From the NCBI GenBank assembly GCA_002428965.1, contig DIYI01000017.1, positions 1-64,000 of the forward strand: a stretch of DNA of 64,000 nucleotides, read 5' to 3'. The translations under genes were made by a program, and so were the position numbers. Below, in pieces: positions 36,775 through 45,731 of the stretch; the first letter of the stretch is position 1, and each line of letters opens with the position of its first letter. The notes under the pieces were generated by a model. The model was not told where the DNA came from, did not search any database, and was given only the letters and a program-made list of their open reading frames with translations. This DNA comes from Jejuia sp. UBA6058 (lineage in GTDB: Bacteria; Bacteroidota; Bacteroidia; Flavobacteriales; Flavobacteriaceae).

Positions 36775-37217
36775 TTTGAATACTTAGGAATGTCTTTCAA
36801 AAAATTATAATGCTTTTCTTTATAATTCATTTGACAATAATAATGATTTAATCCGTTGGTAACCATCAAATATTCTGCATCAAGCACCAAATTATAACGT
36901 GCAATTTGATCAAAAGCATCTTGGTTTATTTTAATTTTAGGCGCTTTACATTCTACAATTATACTAATACTGCCGTTTGGTTTAAACACCACTATATCAT
37001 AGCGCTTTCTCAAATTATTTACTTTGAGTTCCTTTTCCACATTAATTAGTGTTTTTGGGTATTTCTTATCCTCAATTAAAAAATGAATACAGTTTTGGCG
37101 CACCCATTCTTCTGGCTGTAATACCACAAATTTTTTGCGAATTACATCAAAAATTAAAAGGTTATTTTCGCTATTTTTGAAACGGAACGAGTATATTGGA
37201 AAGTTTAACTTATGCAC
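36771..37217 (-). CDS. HSDR_N-type (type I restriction N-terminal-like) PD-(D/E)XK protein
   Basis: The 148-residue stand-alone protein resembles the nuclease-like N-terminal domain of type I restriction HsdR subunits: KRYDIVVFKPNGSISIIVECKAPK is the D-x(n)-ExK core. It is conserved beside holA in flavobacteria, and no restriction genes are near, so a role in restriction is unlikely. The start codon is GTG (37217): the reading MHKLNFPIYSF is what the family shows and no ATG precedes the conserved region. It is divergent from holA (58 bp), and its 3' end overlaps the glycosyltransferase gene. Confidence 0.82.
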   Translation of the reverse strand: MHKLNFPIYSFRFKNSENNLLIFDVIRKKFVVLQPEEWVRQNCIHFLIEDKKYPKTLINVEKELKVNNLRKRYDIVVFKPNGSISIIVECKAPKIKINQDAFDQIARYNLVLDAEYLMVTNGLNHYYCQMNYKEKHYNFLKDIPKYSK

Positions 37218-37275
37218 GTTACAAAAGTATTATTATAATGGCATTTTTTGATGCCTACATTGAATTTTTCTTTTT

Positions 37276-38280
37276 TTGGACGAAGTAAAACACTTAGTTA
37301 CTGATATTAAAAATGGTAAGCTTAAACCCATCTATTTTCTAATGGGTGAAGAGCCTTATTATATTGATAAAGTTTCAGATTTTATAGAGGAATCGGTTTT
37401 AACGGACGCTGAACGTGGATTTAACCAGATGGTTTTATATGGAAGGGATATTTCTGTAGAAGATATTGTAAGTAATTCGAAACGCTACCCAATGATGGCG
37501 GAATATCAAGTAGTGATTATAAAAGAAGCGCAAGACCTTTCTAGAACTATTGAAAAGTTAGCCTCTTATGCAGAAAATCCTCAGCCAACAACGATTCTTG
37601 TTGTAAATTATAAATACAAAAAGATAGACAAACGCAAAGCCCTATATAAATCTTTAAAAAAAACAGGAGTTGTCTATGAAAGTAAAAAGCTTTATGAAAA
37701 CCAAGTAGCAAATTGGATACGTAGGGTTTTATCTCCAAAAGGGTATACCATAACGCCAAAAGCAGCACAAATGTTAGTGGAGTTTTTAGGAACCGATTTA
37801 AGTAAAATAAACAATGAATTAGAGAAGTTACAAATAATACTACCCAAGGGGCATCAAATTACCCCAGAAGCTATAGAGGAAAATATTGGTATAAGTAAAG
37901 ATTATAATAATTTTGAATTGCGAAAGGCTATTGGAGAAAAAAACGTCAAAAAGGCCTATCGCATCGTGAATTATTTTGCTGAAAACCCGAAAGATAATCC
38001 TATGGTTGTAACGGTTTCCCTGCTTTTTAACTTTTTTTCACAGCTTTTACATTTTCATGGACTAAAAGACAAATCTCCAAGAAGTGTTGCCTCAGCATTA
38101 AAAATCAATCCCTATTTCGTAAATGAATATACTTCAGCCGCGAGGAATTATCCTATGAGAAAGGTGAGTGCCCTTGTTTCTATTTTAAGAAGCTTTGATG
38201 TTAAAAGTAAAGGTGTAGGCGCCAACTCTGTTCCGCAAGGTGATTTGCTAAAAGAATTATTAGTTAGAATTTTGAATTAA
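37276..38280 (+). CDS. holA: DNA polymerase III subunit delta
   Basis: The 334-residue clamp-loader subunit opens the beta clamp. The N-terminus MDEVKHLVTDIKNGKLKPIY leads into FLMGEEPYYIDK, the family signature. The middle shows YPMMAEYQVVIIKEAQDL and the LVEFLGTDLSKINNELEKL helical domain. The start is a TTG at 37276; the next ATG is inside FLMGEE, which would cut off the conserved N-terminus. The stop overlaps the ung start by one base (TAATG), so the two are likely translated together. Confidence 0.93.
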   Translation: MDEVKHLVTDIKNGKLKPIYFLMGEEPYYIDKVSDFIEESVLTDAERGFNQMVLYGRDISVEDIVSNSKRYPMMAEYQVVIIKEAQDLSRTIEKLASYAENPQPTTILVVNYKYKKIDKRKALYKSLKKTGVVYESKKLYENQVANWIRRVLSPKGYTITPKAAQMLVEFLGTDLSKINNELEKLQIILPKGHQITPEAIEENIGISKDYNNFELRKAIGEKNVKKAYRIVNYFAENPKDNPMVVTVSLLFNFFSQLLHFHGLKDKSPRSVASALKINPYFVNEYTSAARNYPMRKVSALVSILRSFDVKSKGVGANSVPQGDLLKELLVRILN

Positions 38281-38945
38281 TGGATGTAACTATTAATGAA
38301 AGTTGGAAACCCCACTTAAAAGAGGAATTTGAGAAGTCCTATTTCAAAAACTTAGTTGGTTTTGTTAAAGAAGAATACAAAAACTATAAGTGTTACCCTC
38401 CCGGAAAGGAAATTTTCAATGCATTTAATTACTGCTCCTTTCAAGATGTTAAAGTGGTTATAATGGGTCAGGATCCTTATCATGGGCCAGGGCAAGCAAA
38501 TGGGCTTTCTTTTTCTGTTAAAGATGGCATTACACATCCACCTTCATTAATAAATATTTTTAAAGAGATTGAAAGTGATACTGGAGTGACGTATCCCAAA
38601 AGTGGAGATCTATCGCGATGGGCAAAACAAGGTATTTTGCTATTGAACGCAACTTTAAGTGTAAGAGCGCATCAGGCCGGAAGTCATCAAAAAAGAGGGT
38701 GGGAACAATTTACGGATGCTATAATAAAGATTATTTCAAAAGAGAAAGAAAATGTTATTTTTCTACTTTGGGGAGGTTACGCAAAACAAAAGCAGAAATT
38801 AATTAATCTAAGTAGACACAATGTTTTAACATCGGGGCATCCTTCTCCACTTAGCGCGAATAGGGGATATTGGTTCGGAAATAAACATTTCAGTAAAACC
38901 AATGATTTACTGGTTAGATTAAATTATGCACCAATTAAATGGTAA
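38280..38945 (+). CDS. ung: Uracil-DNA glycosylase
   Basis: The 221-residue family 1 UDG removes uracil from DNA in base excision repair. The catalytic water-activating motif MGQDPYHGPGQANGLSFSV is complete, including the Asp and the Tyr that blocks thymine. Next come LLNATLSVRAHQAGSHQ and the HPSPLSANRG minor-groove loop with the catalytic His. Length is normal for Ung. It is coupled to holA through the overlapping stop/start. Confidence 0.97.
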   Translation: MDVTINESWKPHLKEEFEKSYFKNLVGFVKEEYKNYKCYPPGKEIFNAFNYCSFQDVKVVIMGQDPYHGPGQANGLSFSVKDGITHPPSLINIFKEIESDTGVTYPKSGDLSRWAKQGILLLNATLSVRAHQAGSHQKRGWEQFTDAIIKIISKEKENVIFLLWGGYAKQKQKLINLSRHNVLTSGHPSPLSANRGYWFGNKHFSKTNDLLVRLNYAPIKW

Positions 38946-38947
38946 AA

Positions 38948-39124
38948 TTAACTTCCTGTTGGAGCTAAATTTTCTTCATAATCCGAAGAATTTAAACTCG
39001 TATGTAGCTTTAGTGTTTTTTTGTCTTCTTTTGCAACTTTCGAAGTTTTATTGCAACTAAACATCAATAAAAATAAGTTTAGAATTAAAAGTCCTGATAA
39101 CACGAGGGTAATAGTTAATAACAT
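38948..39124 (-). CDS. Small single-pass membrane protein
   Basis: The 58-residue product starts at the ATG 39124 (MLLTITLVLSGLLILNLFLL). An upstream in-frame ATG adds 18 non-hydrophobic residues and is less likely. It has one membrane helix followed by a charged tail with one Cys (MFSCNKTSKVAKEDKKT). The Cys could be a lipid site or simply sit at the membrane face. Its function is not recognised. It is convergent with ung, only 2 bp apart. Confidence 0.6.
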   Translation of the reverse strand: MLLTITLVLSGLLILNLFLLMFSCNKTSKVAKEDKKTLKLHTSLNSSDYEENLAPTGS

Positions 39125-39343
39125 AGGCTTCTTTAGATTTAGATCGACAAAAGTATTAAAAAAATCGACGAAATACAAATTTCATGCTTTTTATTGAACT
39201 TTAACGCTAAATTAATAAAAATTATATTACAAAAGTAGAAGTACCTATAGGCTTATTGATTTTTATGAAATATACAAAAAATACTTAATATTTTATTGAT
39301 ATGAAGAAATATTAAATGCAAATTAATATTTCTATAATGGTGC

Positions 39344-39371
39344 TTTGTTAATATAATATCATTTATTTTTG
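39344..39371 (+). promoter_or_regulatory. Candidate menB promoter
   Basis: TTTG at 39344-39347 and TATTTTTG at 39364-39371 match the Bacteroidota -33/-7 pattern with a 16-bp spacer, slightly short. Transcription would start around 39378, giving a leader of only a few nucleotides before the menB ATG. It would drive the men cluster down to 45.7 kb. Confidence 0.4.
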
Positions 39372-39386
39372 ATAAAATTTTTAGGA

Positions 39387-40226
39387 ATGGACAAATTGAA
39401 TTGGATTGTTGCTAAGGAGTACAAGGACATAACCTATAAAAAATGTAATGGTGTTGCTAGAATTGCTTTTAATCGTCCTAATGTTAGAAATGCTTTTCGA
39501 CCCAAAACTACAAGCGAACTATACGATGCATTTTATGATGCGAATGAAGACACATCTATTGGGGTTATATTACTATCTGCAGAAGGACCATCTACCAAAG
39601 ATGGAGTTTATTCTTTTTGTAGTGGTGGTGATCAAAAAGCCCGAGGACATCAAGGATATGTTGGTGAAGATGGATACCACCGTTTAAATATTCTTGAAGT
39701 TCAGCGATTAATACGTTTTATGCCTAAGGCAGTAATCGCGGTTGTTCCTGGTTGGGCAGTTGGAGGTGGGCATAGTCTTCATGTGGTATGCGATTTAACC
39801 CTTGCGAGTAAAGAACACGCTATTTTTAAGCAAACAGATGCTGATGTTACGAGCTTTGATGGTGGATATGGCTCCGCTTATTTAGCTAAAATGGTTGGAC
39901 AAAAAAAGGCTAGAGAAATTTTCTTTTTGGGAAGAAACTATTCAGCTCAAGAAGCTTATGAAATGGGAATGGTAAACGCCGTAATTCCCCATGAAAAATT
40001 AGAAGATACAGCTTACGAATGGGCTCAAGAAATATTAGCAAAATCTCCAACTTCAATCAAAATGCTTAAGTTCGCTATGAATTTAACAGATGATGGTATG
40101 GTTGGACAGCAGGTATTTGCTGGAGAAGCTACACGACTGGCTTATATGACTGATGAAGCAAAAGAGGGTAGAAATGCATTTTTGGAAAAACGCAAACCCA
40201 ATTTTGATAAAAAATGGATTCCATAA
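39387..40226 (+). CDS. menB: 1,4-dihydroxy-2-naphthoyl-CoA synthase
   Basis: The 279-residue crotonase-fold enzyme closes the second ring in menaquinone synthesis. Motifs include YKKCNGVARIAFNRPNVRNA, the oxyanion-hole segment FCSGGDQKARG, PGWAVGGGHSLHVVCDLT, TSFDGGYGSAYLAKMVG and the C-terminal PNFDKKWIP typical of MenB. The ATG at 39387 (MDKLNW) is chosen; a TTG 18 bp upstream is in frame but not needed. Its stop overlaps the menA start (TAATG), so translation is coupled. Confidence 0.97.
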   Translation: MDKLNWIVAKEYKDITYKKCNGVARIAFNRPNVRNAFRPKTTSELYDAFYDANEDTSIGVILLSAEGPSTKDGVYSFCSGGDQKARGHQGYVGEDGYHRLNILEVQRLIRFMPKAVIAVVPGWAVGGGHSLHVVCDLTLASKEHAIFKQTDADVTSFDGGYGSAYLAKMVGQKKAREIFFLGRNYSAQEAYEMGMVNAVIPHEKLEDTAYEWAQEILAKSPTSIKMLKFAMNLTDDGMVGQQVFAGEATRLAYMTDEAKEGRNAFLEKRKPNFDKKWIP

Positions 40227-41128
40227 TGGAGAATATATCTGTTTGGCTAACCGCTATGCGGTTAAGGACATTACCGTTGTCGGTTTCTGGTATTATTATT
40301 GCCTCAAGCTTTGCGCATTACAATGGCTATTTTGACTGGAAAATATTTACAATGGCCATACTTACAACCATAAGTTTGCAAGTTCTGTCAAACCTATCGA
40401 ATGATTATGGAGATGGAATGAAAGGCACCGATAATGATAACAGAATAGGTCCTGAACGCGCGATTCAAAGTGGAAAAATTTCGCCTGGTGCAATGTTAGA
40501 GGCTATTAAACTTAATATTGTTATCTGTATTATATGTTCTTTTCTTTTAATTTTCACTTCTTTCGGTTCTCATCATTTTTATCTTACTCTTACATTTTTT
40601 TGTCTAGGAGTAGCGGCTATTGTAGCAGCAATGAGATACACATTAGGCAACAAAGCCTATGGTTATCGTGGATTAGGTGATATTTTCGTCTTCATATTTT
40701 TTGGATTAATTAGCGTTATAGGTTGTTATGTACTTTACGCCAAAACTATTGATCATATTGTGTTTTTACCCTCTGTAGCGGTAGGGCTATTAAGCATTGC
40801 TGTGCTCAATTTGAATAATATGCGAGATATTGAATCGGATCAACTCTCGGAAAAAGTTACTTTGGCTGTGCGTCTAGGTAGTAAAAAAGCCAAAATATAT
40901 CATTACTTTATTATCATAACGGCAATTGTTATTTCCGCTATATTTGGAATTTTGTATTATACTTCCCCTTTTAATTTAATCTATGTTATAGCTTATATCC
41001 CTTTAGTATTACACTTAAAAAAAGTAAAAAGTATAAAAAAACCTAAAGACTTTGATCCTGAACTAAAAAAGGTGGCTCTTGCCACATTTCTTCTTGCGGT
41101 TCTTTTAGCCGTAGGGCATTTAATGTGA
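40226..41128 (+). CDS. menA: 1,4-dihydroxy-2-naphthoate polyprenyltransferase
   Basis: The 300-residue UbiA-type membrane enzyme attaches the isoprenoid tail to DHNA. The ATG at 40226 (MENISVWLTAMRLRTLPLSV) is chosen because it overlaps the menB stop; another ATG 12 bp earlier is in frame. The two Asp-rich prenyl-diphosphate/Mg sites are visible: NDYGDGMKGTDNDNR and NNMRDIESDQ. Eight or so membrane helices fill the rest. It acts in the inner membrane directly after MenB in the pathway. Confidence 0.95.
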   Translation: MENISVWLTAMRLRTLPLSVSGIIIASSFAHYNGYFDWKIFTMAILTTISLQVLSNLSNDYGDGMKGTDNDNRIGPERAIQSGKISPGAMLEAIKLNIVICIICSFLLIFTSFGSHHFYLTLTFFCLGVAAIVAAMRYTLGNKAYGYRGLGDIFVFIFFGLISVIGCYVLYAKTIDHIVFLPSVAVGLLSIAVLNLNNMRDIESDQLSEKVTLAVRLGSKKAKIYHYFIIITAIVISAIFGILYYTSPFNLIYVIAYIPLVLHLKKVKSIKKPKDFDPELKKVALATFLLAVLLAVGHLM

Positions 41129-41195
41129 ACATGCACCAACTAACGAAGTTACCTTACTTCAAAAATCACTATTTTAGTATTTAAAGTTTTATAAT

Positions 41196-41873
41196 ATGAA
41201 AATCACATTTTACGGTCATGCCAGTTTAGGTATTGAAATTGGGCAAACTAATATAATAGTAGATCCTTTTATTTCGGCAAATCCAAATGCAGAAAGTATT
41301 GATATCAATCTTCTGAAAGCAGATTATATTTTGGTAACACATGCACATCAAGATCATATTTTGGATGTTGAAGCTATAGCAAAACGTACAGATGCTGTTG
41401 TAGTATCCAATTACGAAATTGCTACGTATTATGGCAATTTGGGGATTAAAAACCACCCTATGAATCATGGTGGAAAGTGGGATTTTGATTTTGGCACCGT
41501 AAAATATGTAAATGCCATTCACTCTTCTTCTTTCCCAGATGGTAGTTATGGAGGCAACCCTGGTGGTTTTATCATAACTAAGGGCGATAAGGCCATTTAT
41601 ATTGCTGGAGACACTTCACTCACTTACGAAATGAAGTTAATAGGTAAAAGCTATGATTTGGATTTGATAGTTTTACCAATTGGCGATAATTTTACTATGG
41701 GTATGGACGACGCACTGATTGCCTCAGATTTTCTCAAGTGTGATAAAGTACTTGGCTATCACTACGACACTTTTGGCTATATAGAAATTGATAAGGTGAG
41801 AGCTAAAGCAAAATTTGATGCAGAATTAAAAACCTTAAAGCTTTTGGATATTGGTAAGTCATTGGAAGTGTAA
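41196..41873 (+). CDS. UPF0173 metallo-beta-lactamase-fold hydrolase
   Basis: The 225-residue protein starts KITFYGHASLGIEI, the UPF0173 hallmark. The metal site is VTHAHQDHILD (HxHxDH), with AIHSSSF, the Asp in IYIAGDTSL and a C-terminal GYHYDTFGY. It belongs to the same fold as RNase Z and UlaG-like lactonases; the substrate is unknown. It has no signal peptide. Its position between menA and menC suggests co-transcription, but a menaquinone role is not shown. Confidence 0.88.
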   Translation: MKITFYGHASLGIEIGQTNIIVDPFISANPNAESIDINLLKADYILVTHAHQDHILDVEAIAKRTDAVVVSNYEIATYYGNLGIKNHPMNHGGKWDFDFGTVKYVNAIHSSSFPDGSYGGNPGGFIITKGDKAIYIAGDTSLTYEMKLIGKSYDLDLIVLPIGDNFTMGMDDALIASDFLKCDKVLGYHYDTFGYIEIDKVRAKAKFDAELKTLKLLDIGKSLEV

Positions 41874-41898
41874 GTTGCAGTCTCATCAAAACTTTATA

Positions 41899-42588
41899 AT
41901 GCGTAATATTCTGGTATTTCTTTTTTTAGTAGGTCTTTCTTCTAATACGTGGTCTCAAGTTGAACAATCCAAAATAGGTGCATGGTATATGTATTTTTAC
42001 AATCGCCAGTTTAAAGATAGTCAATTTGGTATTCAAGGGGATTTGCAATACAGAAACTGGAACGTTTTAGGTGATTTGGAACAGCTCTTAATACGTTCAG
42101 GCATTACATATAAACCAAAAGAAGTTAATGTTCTGCTTACATTGGGTTACGCCAACATTACTACAGGTCAGTTTGGTGATAGCAATGCTACAACGAGCGA
42201 AAATAGAATATATCAAGAGGTATTAATTCCACAAAAATTAGGGAAACGTTTGCTGTTAACGCATAGGTTTAGGTATGAACAACGTTTTGTTGAAAATCAA
42301 GACTTTAGAACTCGTTATCGCTATAATCTATTTTTGAATATTCCACTTAATCAAACGGATTTAGTAGCTAAAACAACCTATATAGCTTTGTATAATGAGC
42401 TATTTATCAATGGGCAAACTGATATTGGTGATAATAGAACAGTTCAATTATTCGATAGAAATAGAACCTACTTAGGTTTGGGATATGTGTTGAAAAAAGG
42501 ACAACGCTTTCAATTGGGGTGGATGAACCAAAAAACAGTTAATTGGGGTAAAGGCCAATTACAATTAAGTTTTCATCATTCATTTTAG
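41899..42588 (+). CDS. DUF2490 family outer-membrane-like protein
   Basis: The 229-residue protein has a signal peptide (MRNILVFLFLVGLSSNTWSQ), and the ATG at 41899 is chosen because it starts exactly there. The mature part is rich in amphipathic beta strands with aromatic girdle residues (AWYMYFYNRQF; RLLLTHRFRYEQRF; RNRTYLGLGYVL) and ends in Phe, as expected of a small outer-membrane barrel. This matches DUF2490 in layout. The function is unknown. It sits inside the men cluster, 4 bp before menC. Confidence 0.82.
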   Translation: MRNILVFLFLVGLSSNTWSQVEQSKIGAWYMYFYNRQFKDSQFGIQGDLQYRNWNVLGDLEQLLIRSGITYKPKEVNVLLTLGYANITTGQFGDSNATTSENRIYQEVLIPQKLGKRLLLTHRFRYEQRFVENQDFRTRYRYNLFLNIPLNQTDLVAKTTYIALYNELFINGQTDIGDNRTVQLFDRNRTYLGLGYVLKKGQRFQLGWMNQKTVNWGKGQLQLSFHHSF

Positions 42589-42592
42589 ATAT

Positions 42593-43627
42593 ATGAAGGC
42601 TTATTTCAAGCACTACGCCTTACAATTTAAACAAGCCAGCGGCACTTCCCGTGGTATTTTAAAAATAAAAGAAACTTGGTTTATAATTATAGAGTTTAAT
42701 GGTAAGCGGGGAGTGGGGGAATGCGCCATGTTTAAAGGGCTGTCCGTCGATGACAGACCAGATTTTGAATCAAAATTACAATGGGCTTGTAACCATATAA
42801 ATCTGGGGTTGCAAGAATTACTTCTAGAATTAGAGAAGTTTCCGAGTATTCAATTTGGATTAGAAATGGCATTCATCTCGTTAGAAAGCGAAAATGGATA
42901 CGAATTATTGCCTTCTGAATTTACAGAAAGTGCAGCTTCAATTTCAATTAACGGTCTTATATGGATGGGATCTAAAGATTTTATGAAACAACAAATTGTT
43001 GAAAAAATAGAATCTGGATTCACCTGTATTAAAATGAAAATTGGAGCTATAGATTTTGAAACAGAGATTGAACTATTAAAATCTATACGAAAAGAATTCA
43101 CTTCAAAAGATATTGAATTAAGAGTTGATGCTAATGGAGCCTTTTCTTCTAGCAACGCTTTAGAGAAATTAAAAACATTATCAGGTTTAGATTTACATTC
43201 TATTGAGCAGCCTATTAAACAAGGGCAAACTGATGAAATGGCACAATTATGCGAAGTAACACCTTTACCAATTGCTCTTGACGAGGAATTAATAGGTGTT
43301 TTTGATGTAACAAAAAAGCAAAAATTATTACAAACAATTCGTCCGCAATATATTATATTAAAACCGACATTGGTTGGTGGCTTTGGCGCTAGCGACACAT
43401 GGACTAATCTTGCGGAACAAAACCAAATAGGTTGGTGGATAACAAGTGCATTAGAAAGTAATATTGGATTAAATGCTATAGCGCAATATACCTTTACTAA
43501 GAAAAGCCCTTTACCACAAGGACTAGGAACAGGTGGTTTATTTACCAATAACTTTGATTCGCCTTTAGTGGTTGAAAACGGACATTTGAAGTATGATAAA
43601 ACAAAACATTGGAATTTTAATTTATAA
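42593..43627 (+). CDS. menC: o-succinylbenzoate synthase
   Basis: The 344-residue enolase-superfamily enzyme dehydrates SHCHC to o-succinylbenzoate. The catalytic Lys is in CIKMKIGA. Metal ligands occur in order: RVDANGAF, SIEQP and ALDEEL. The C-terminal Lys is in ILKPTLVGG. The N-terminal capping domain and length are normal. The start ATG lies 4 bp after the DUF2490 stop, and its own stop is 3 bp before the CPBP gene, so it is tightly within the operon. Confidence 0.94.
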   Translation: MKAYFKHYALQFKQASGTSRGILKIKETWFIIIEFNGKRGVGECAMFKGLSVDDRPDFESKLQWACNHINLGLQELLLELEKFPSIQFGLEMAFISLESENGYELLPSEFTESAASISINGLIWMGSKDFMKQQIVEKIESGFTCIKMKIGAIDFETEIELLKSIRKEFTSKDIELRVDANGAFSSSNALEKLKTLSGLDLHSIEQPIKQGQTDEMAQLCEVTPLPIALDEELIGVFDVTKKQKLLQTIRPQYIILKPTLVGGFGASDTWTNLAEQNQIGWWITSALESNIGLNAIAQYTFTKKSPLPQGLGTGGLFTNNFDSPLVVENGHLKYDKTKHWNFNL

Positions 43628-43630
43628 ATT

Positions 43631-44590
43631 ATGTATATAGAACAAGCTTATAAAGGATTAACAGACGCGTGGCGATATATAGTTGGAGCAATAATTATTG
43701 TTGTCGGATGGCAGATTTTGGGTTATTTTCCATTAATAGCTGGGTTATTTATAAAGATGGACGGATTTGAAAATTTTCCTGCAGATATCCCAGGAATGGT
43801 GGCGCTCTTAGGAGGTAATCTATTTCTGTTTTTAATGCTAATTTCGTTTGCTATCGGTCTGGTTGCAGTTTTTATATGTTCTAAATATTTACATCAATTA
43901 TCAATAAAAAACTTAACTACTACAAGAGCAAAAATAGATTGGAAGCGTTTTTGGTTTATTTTTATTTTATGGGGTAGCTTTACAAGTATTATGTTGGTTG
44001 TAGATTATCTCTATATTGCACCAGAAAATTATGTCTGGAATTTTCAGTTAGAACCTTTTCTAATTCTTTTAGTGTTAGGACTTTTTTTATTGCCCTTACA
44101 AACGAGTTTTGAGGAGTATGCCTTTAGAGGTTATGGCATGCATTTTTTAGGAACATTAGCTAAAAACCGCTGGTTGCCTTTAGTGCTTACTTCAATAGGT
44201 TTTGGTCTACTTCATATTTTTAATCCTGAAGTAGAAAAATTGGGCTTAATAATTATGGTGTATTACATAGGTACTGGCTTGTTCTTAGGTATCATTACTT
44301 TAATGGACGATGGGTTAGAGTTAGCACTAGGATTTCATTTCGCTAATAATTTGTTTACAGCTCTATTAGTTACAGCAGATTGGACAGCTTTACAAACCGA
44401 TAGTATCCTCAAGGATATTAGCGATCCTTCTGAAATGACAATTTCAGAAATAATTGTTCCTGTATTCATCATCTTTCCAATACTTTTATTTATTTTGGCT
44501 AAGAAATATAAGTGGACCGACTGGAAGGGTAAATTACTAGGTCCTGTTGTTGAGCCACCTAAAGAAGATTACAAAATTTTAGAAGAGTAA
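43631..44590 (+). CDS. CPBP family intramembrane glutamic protease
   Basis: The 319-residue membrane protein has about eight hydrophobic helices. Catalytic motif 1 is SFEEYAFRGYG (EExxxR), motif 2 is FGLLHIFNPE, and motif 3 is LGFHFANNLF. This is the Abi/CAAX protease-like family; in bacteria members act in signalling, bacteriocin immunity or protein processing. It is wedged between menC and menE with gaps of 3 and 9 bp, so it is co-expressed with menaquinone genes. No functional link to the pathway is known. Confidence 0.9.
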   Translation: MYIEQAYKGLTDAWRYIVGAIIIVVGWQILGYFPLIAGLFIKMDGFENFPADIPGMVALLGGNLFLFLMLISFAIGLVAVFICSKYLHQLSIKNLTTTRAKIDWKRFWFIFILWGSFTSIMLVVDYLYIAPENYVWNFQLEPFLILLVLGLFLLPLQTSFEEYAFRGYGMHFLGTLAKNRWLPLVLTSIGFGLLHIFNPEVEKLGLIIMVYYIGTGLFLGIITLMDDGLELALGFHFANNLFTALLVTADWTALQTDSILKDISDPSEMTISEIIVPVFIIFPILLFILAKKYKWTDWKGKLLGPVVEPPKEDYKILEE

Positions 44591-44599
44591 TACAAGTAC

Positions 44600-45676
44600 A
44601 TGACTCCAGACTACACCAAAGTTCACAACAGATTTAAACTAGAAGGGTATCATTACAACAGAGAAGATTTAATGGAGGTGGCTTATAGCTTCGTTAAAGA
44701 AGGGTTGCCTTATCAGCAAGAATTAGGTTCATTTCTTTTAGACTGGTTAGATAATAAAGATTTTATTGAGGTAAAAACTTCTGGATCTACTGGCAAGCCT
44801 AAAATATTAAAAATCAAAAAACAAGCCATGGTTAATTCAGCCATTACTACAGGTGATTTTTTTGATCTATCTCCAGGAAAAAAGGTTCTAAACTGTTTAC
44901 CATCAAATTTCATTGCGGGTAAAATGATGATGGTGAGAGCTATTATTTTAGGTTTGGAAGTTGATATGGTTGTACCATCTTCATTACCAAGAATTGACTA
45001 TGAAAAGAAATATGACTTTTGTGCATTTACACCAATGCAATTGAAGAATTTCGCTAAGTATCTTAAGTCTATTAAAACTGTTATTGTTGGTGGTGGTCGT
45101 GTCTCAAGTCATATCAAAAATTTAATTAAAGATAAAAAGCCGCAAGTTTATGAAACTTACGGTATGACAGAGACTGTATCTCATATTGCAGTAAAAAAAC
45201 TTAACCATTTATCTGGTGATGAAACAGATAAATACTTTACGACTTTACCCAATGTAAATATTTCTAAAGATGATCGTGGATGTTTGGTAATTGACGCACC
45301 AAATATTTCTGAAGAAAAAGTGGTTACTAACGATTTAGTAGTTATTCACACAGATAATCGTTTTGAGTGGATTGGGCGTTATGATAATGTTATAAATACA
45401 GGTGGAATAAAAGTTTTTCCTGAGCAGATAGAGGAGAAGCTACAAGATAAAATGAAAGGCCAGCAGTTCTTTATTCATGGTATTGAAGATGATACACTTG
45501 GAGAAAAAGTGGTAATGGTCATAGAAGGGGGTGAAAAGTCCATAGATGAGACTTTATTTGAATCTTTAAGTAAATACGAAAAACCAAAATCTATTTTTTT
45601 TACTAGGAAATTTAAAGAGACAGCTTCTGGCAAAATTCATAGAGCTAAAACAATTGAATCTATATTAGCATCATAA
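44600..45676 (+). CDS. menE: o-succinylbenzoate-CoA ligase (AMP-binding)
   Basis: The 358-residue ANL enzyme activates o-succinylbenzoate with CoA. The P-loop-like A3 motif is KTSGSTGKPKILKIKK, followed by YETYGMTETVSHIA, WIGRYDNVINTGGIKV and a C-terminal ASGKIHRAKT carrying the catalytic Lys. It is shorter than typical MenE of other phyla, as in other flavobacteria. It is the last gene of the cluster and is followed by a strong terminator. Confidence 0.93.
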   Translation: MTPDYTKVHNRFKLEGYHYNREDLMEVAYSFVKEGLPYQQELGSFLLDWLDNKDFIEVKTSGSTGKPKILKIKKQAMVNSAITTGDFFDLSPGKKVLNCLPSNFIAGKMMMVRAIILGLEVDMVVPSSLPRIDYEKKYDFCAFTPMQLKNFAKYLKSIKTVIVGGGRVSSHIKNLIKDKKPQVYETYGMTETVSHIAVKKLNHLSGDETDKYFTTLPNVNISKDDRGCLVIDAPNISEEKVVTNDLVVIHTDNRFEWIGRYDNVINTGGIKVFPEQIEEKLQDKMKGQQFFIHGIEDDTLGEKVVMVIEGGEKSIDETLFESLSKYEKPKSIFFTRKFKETASGKIHRAKTIESILAS

Positions 45677-45710
45677 AAAAATCCGAATCTAAATTGATTC
45701 GGATTTTTTT
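45675..45710. terminator. Bidirectional terminator between menE and yebC
   Basis: AAAAAAATCCGAATC (45675-45689) and GATTCGGATTTTTTT (45696-45710) form a perfect 15-bp stem around a 6-nt loop. The A and T runs make it work for both menE (plus) and yebC (minus). Confidence 0.92.
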
Positions 45711-45731
45711 AATTTATATGTAATGGAACTA

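Noticed and set aside
36771..37217. Fragment of a type I restriction system
   Set aside because: Only the HSDR_N-type domain is present, it has a full family-length frame, and no hsdM/hsdS genes are nearby; the gene looks like a housekeeping neighbour of holA.
42850..43548. 232-codon open frame antisense to menC
   Set aside because: menC is unmistakable on the other strand; the antisense frame is a by-product of its codon use and has no recognisable motifs.
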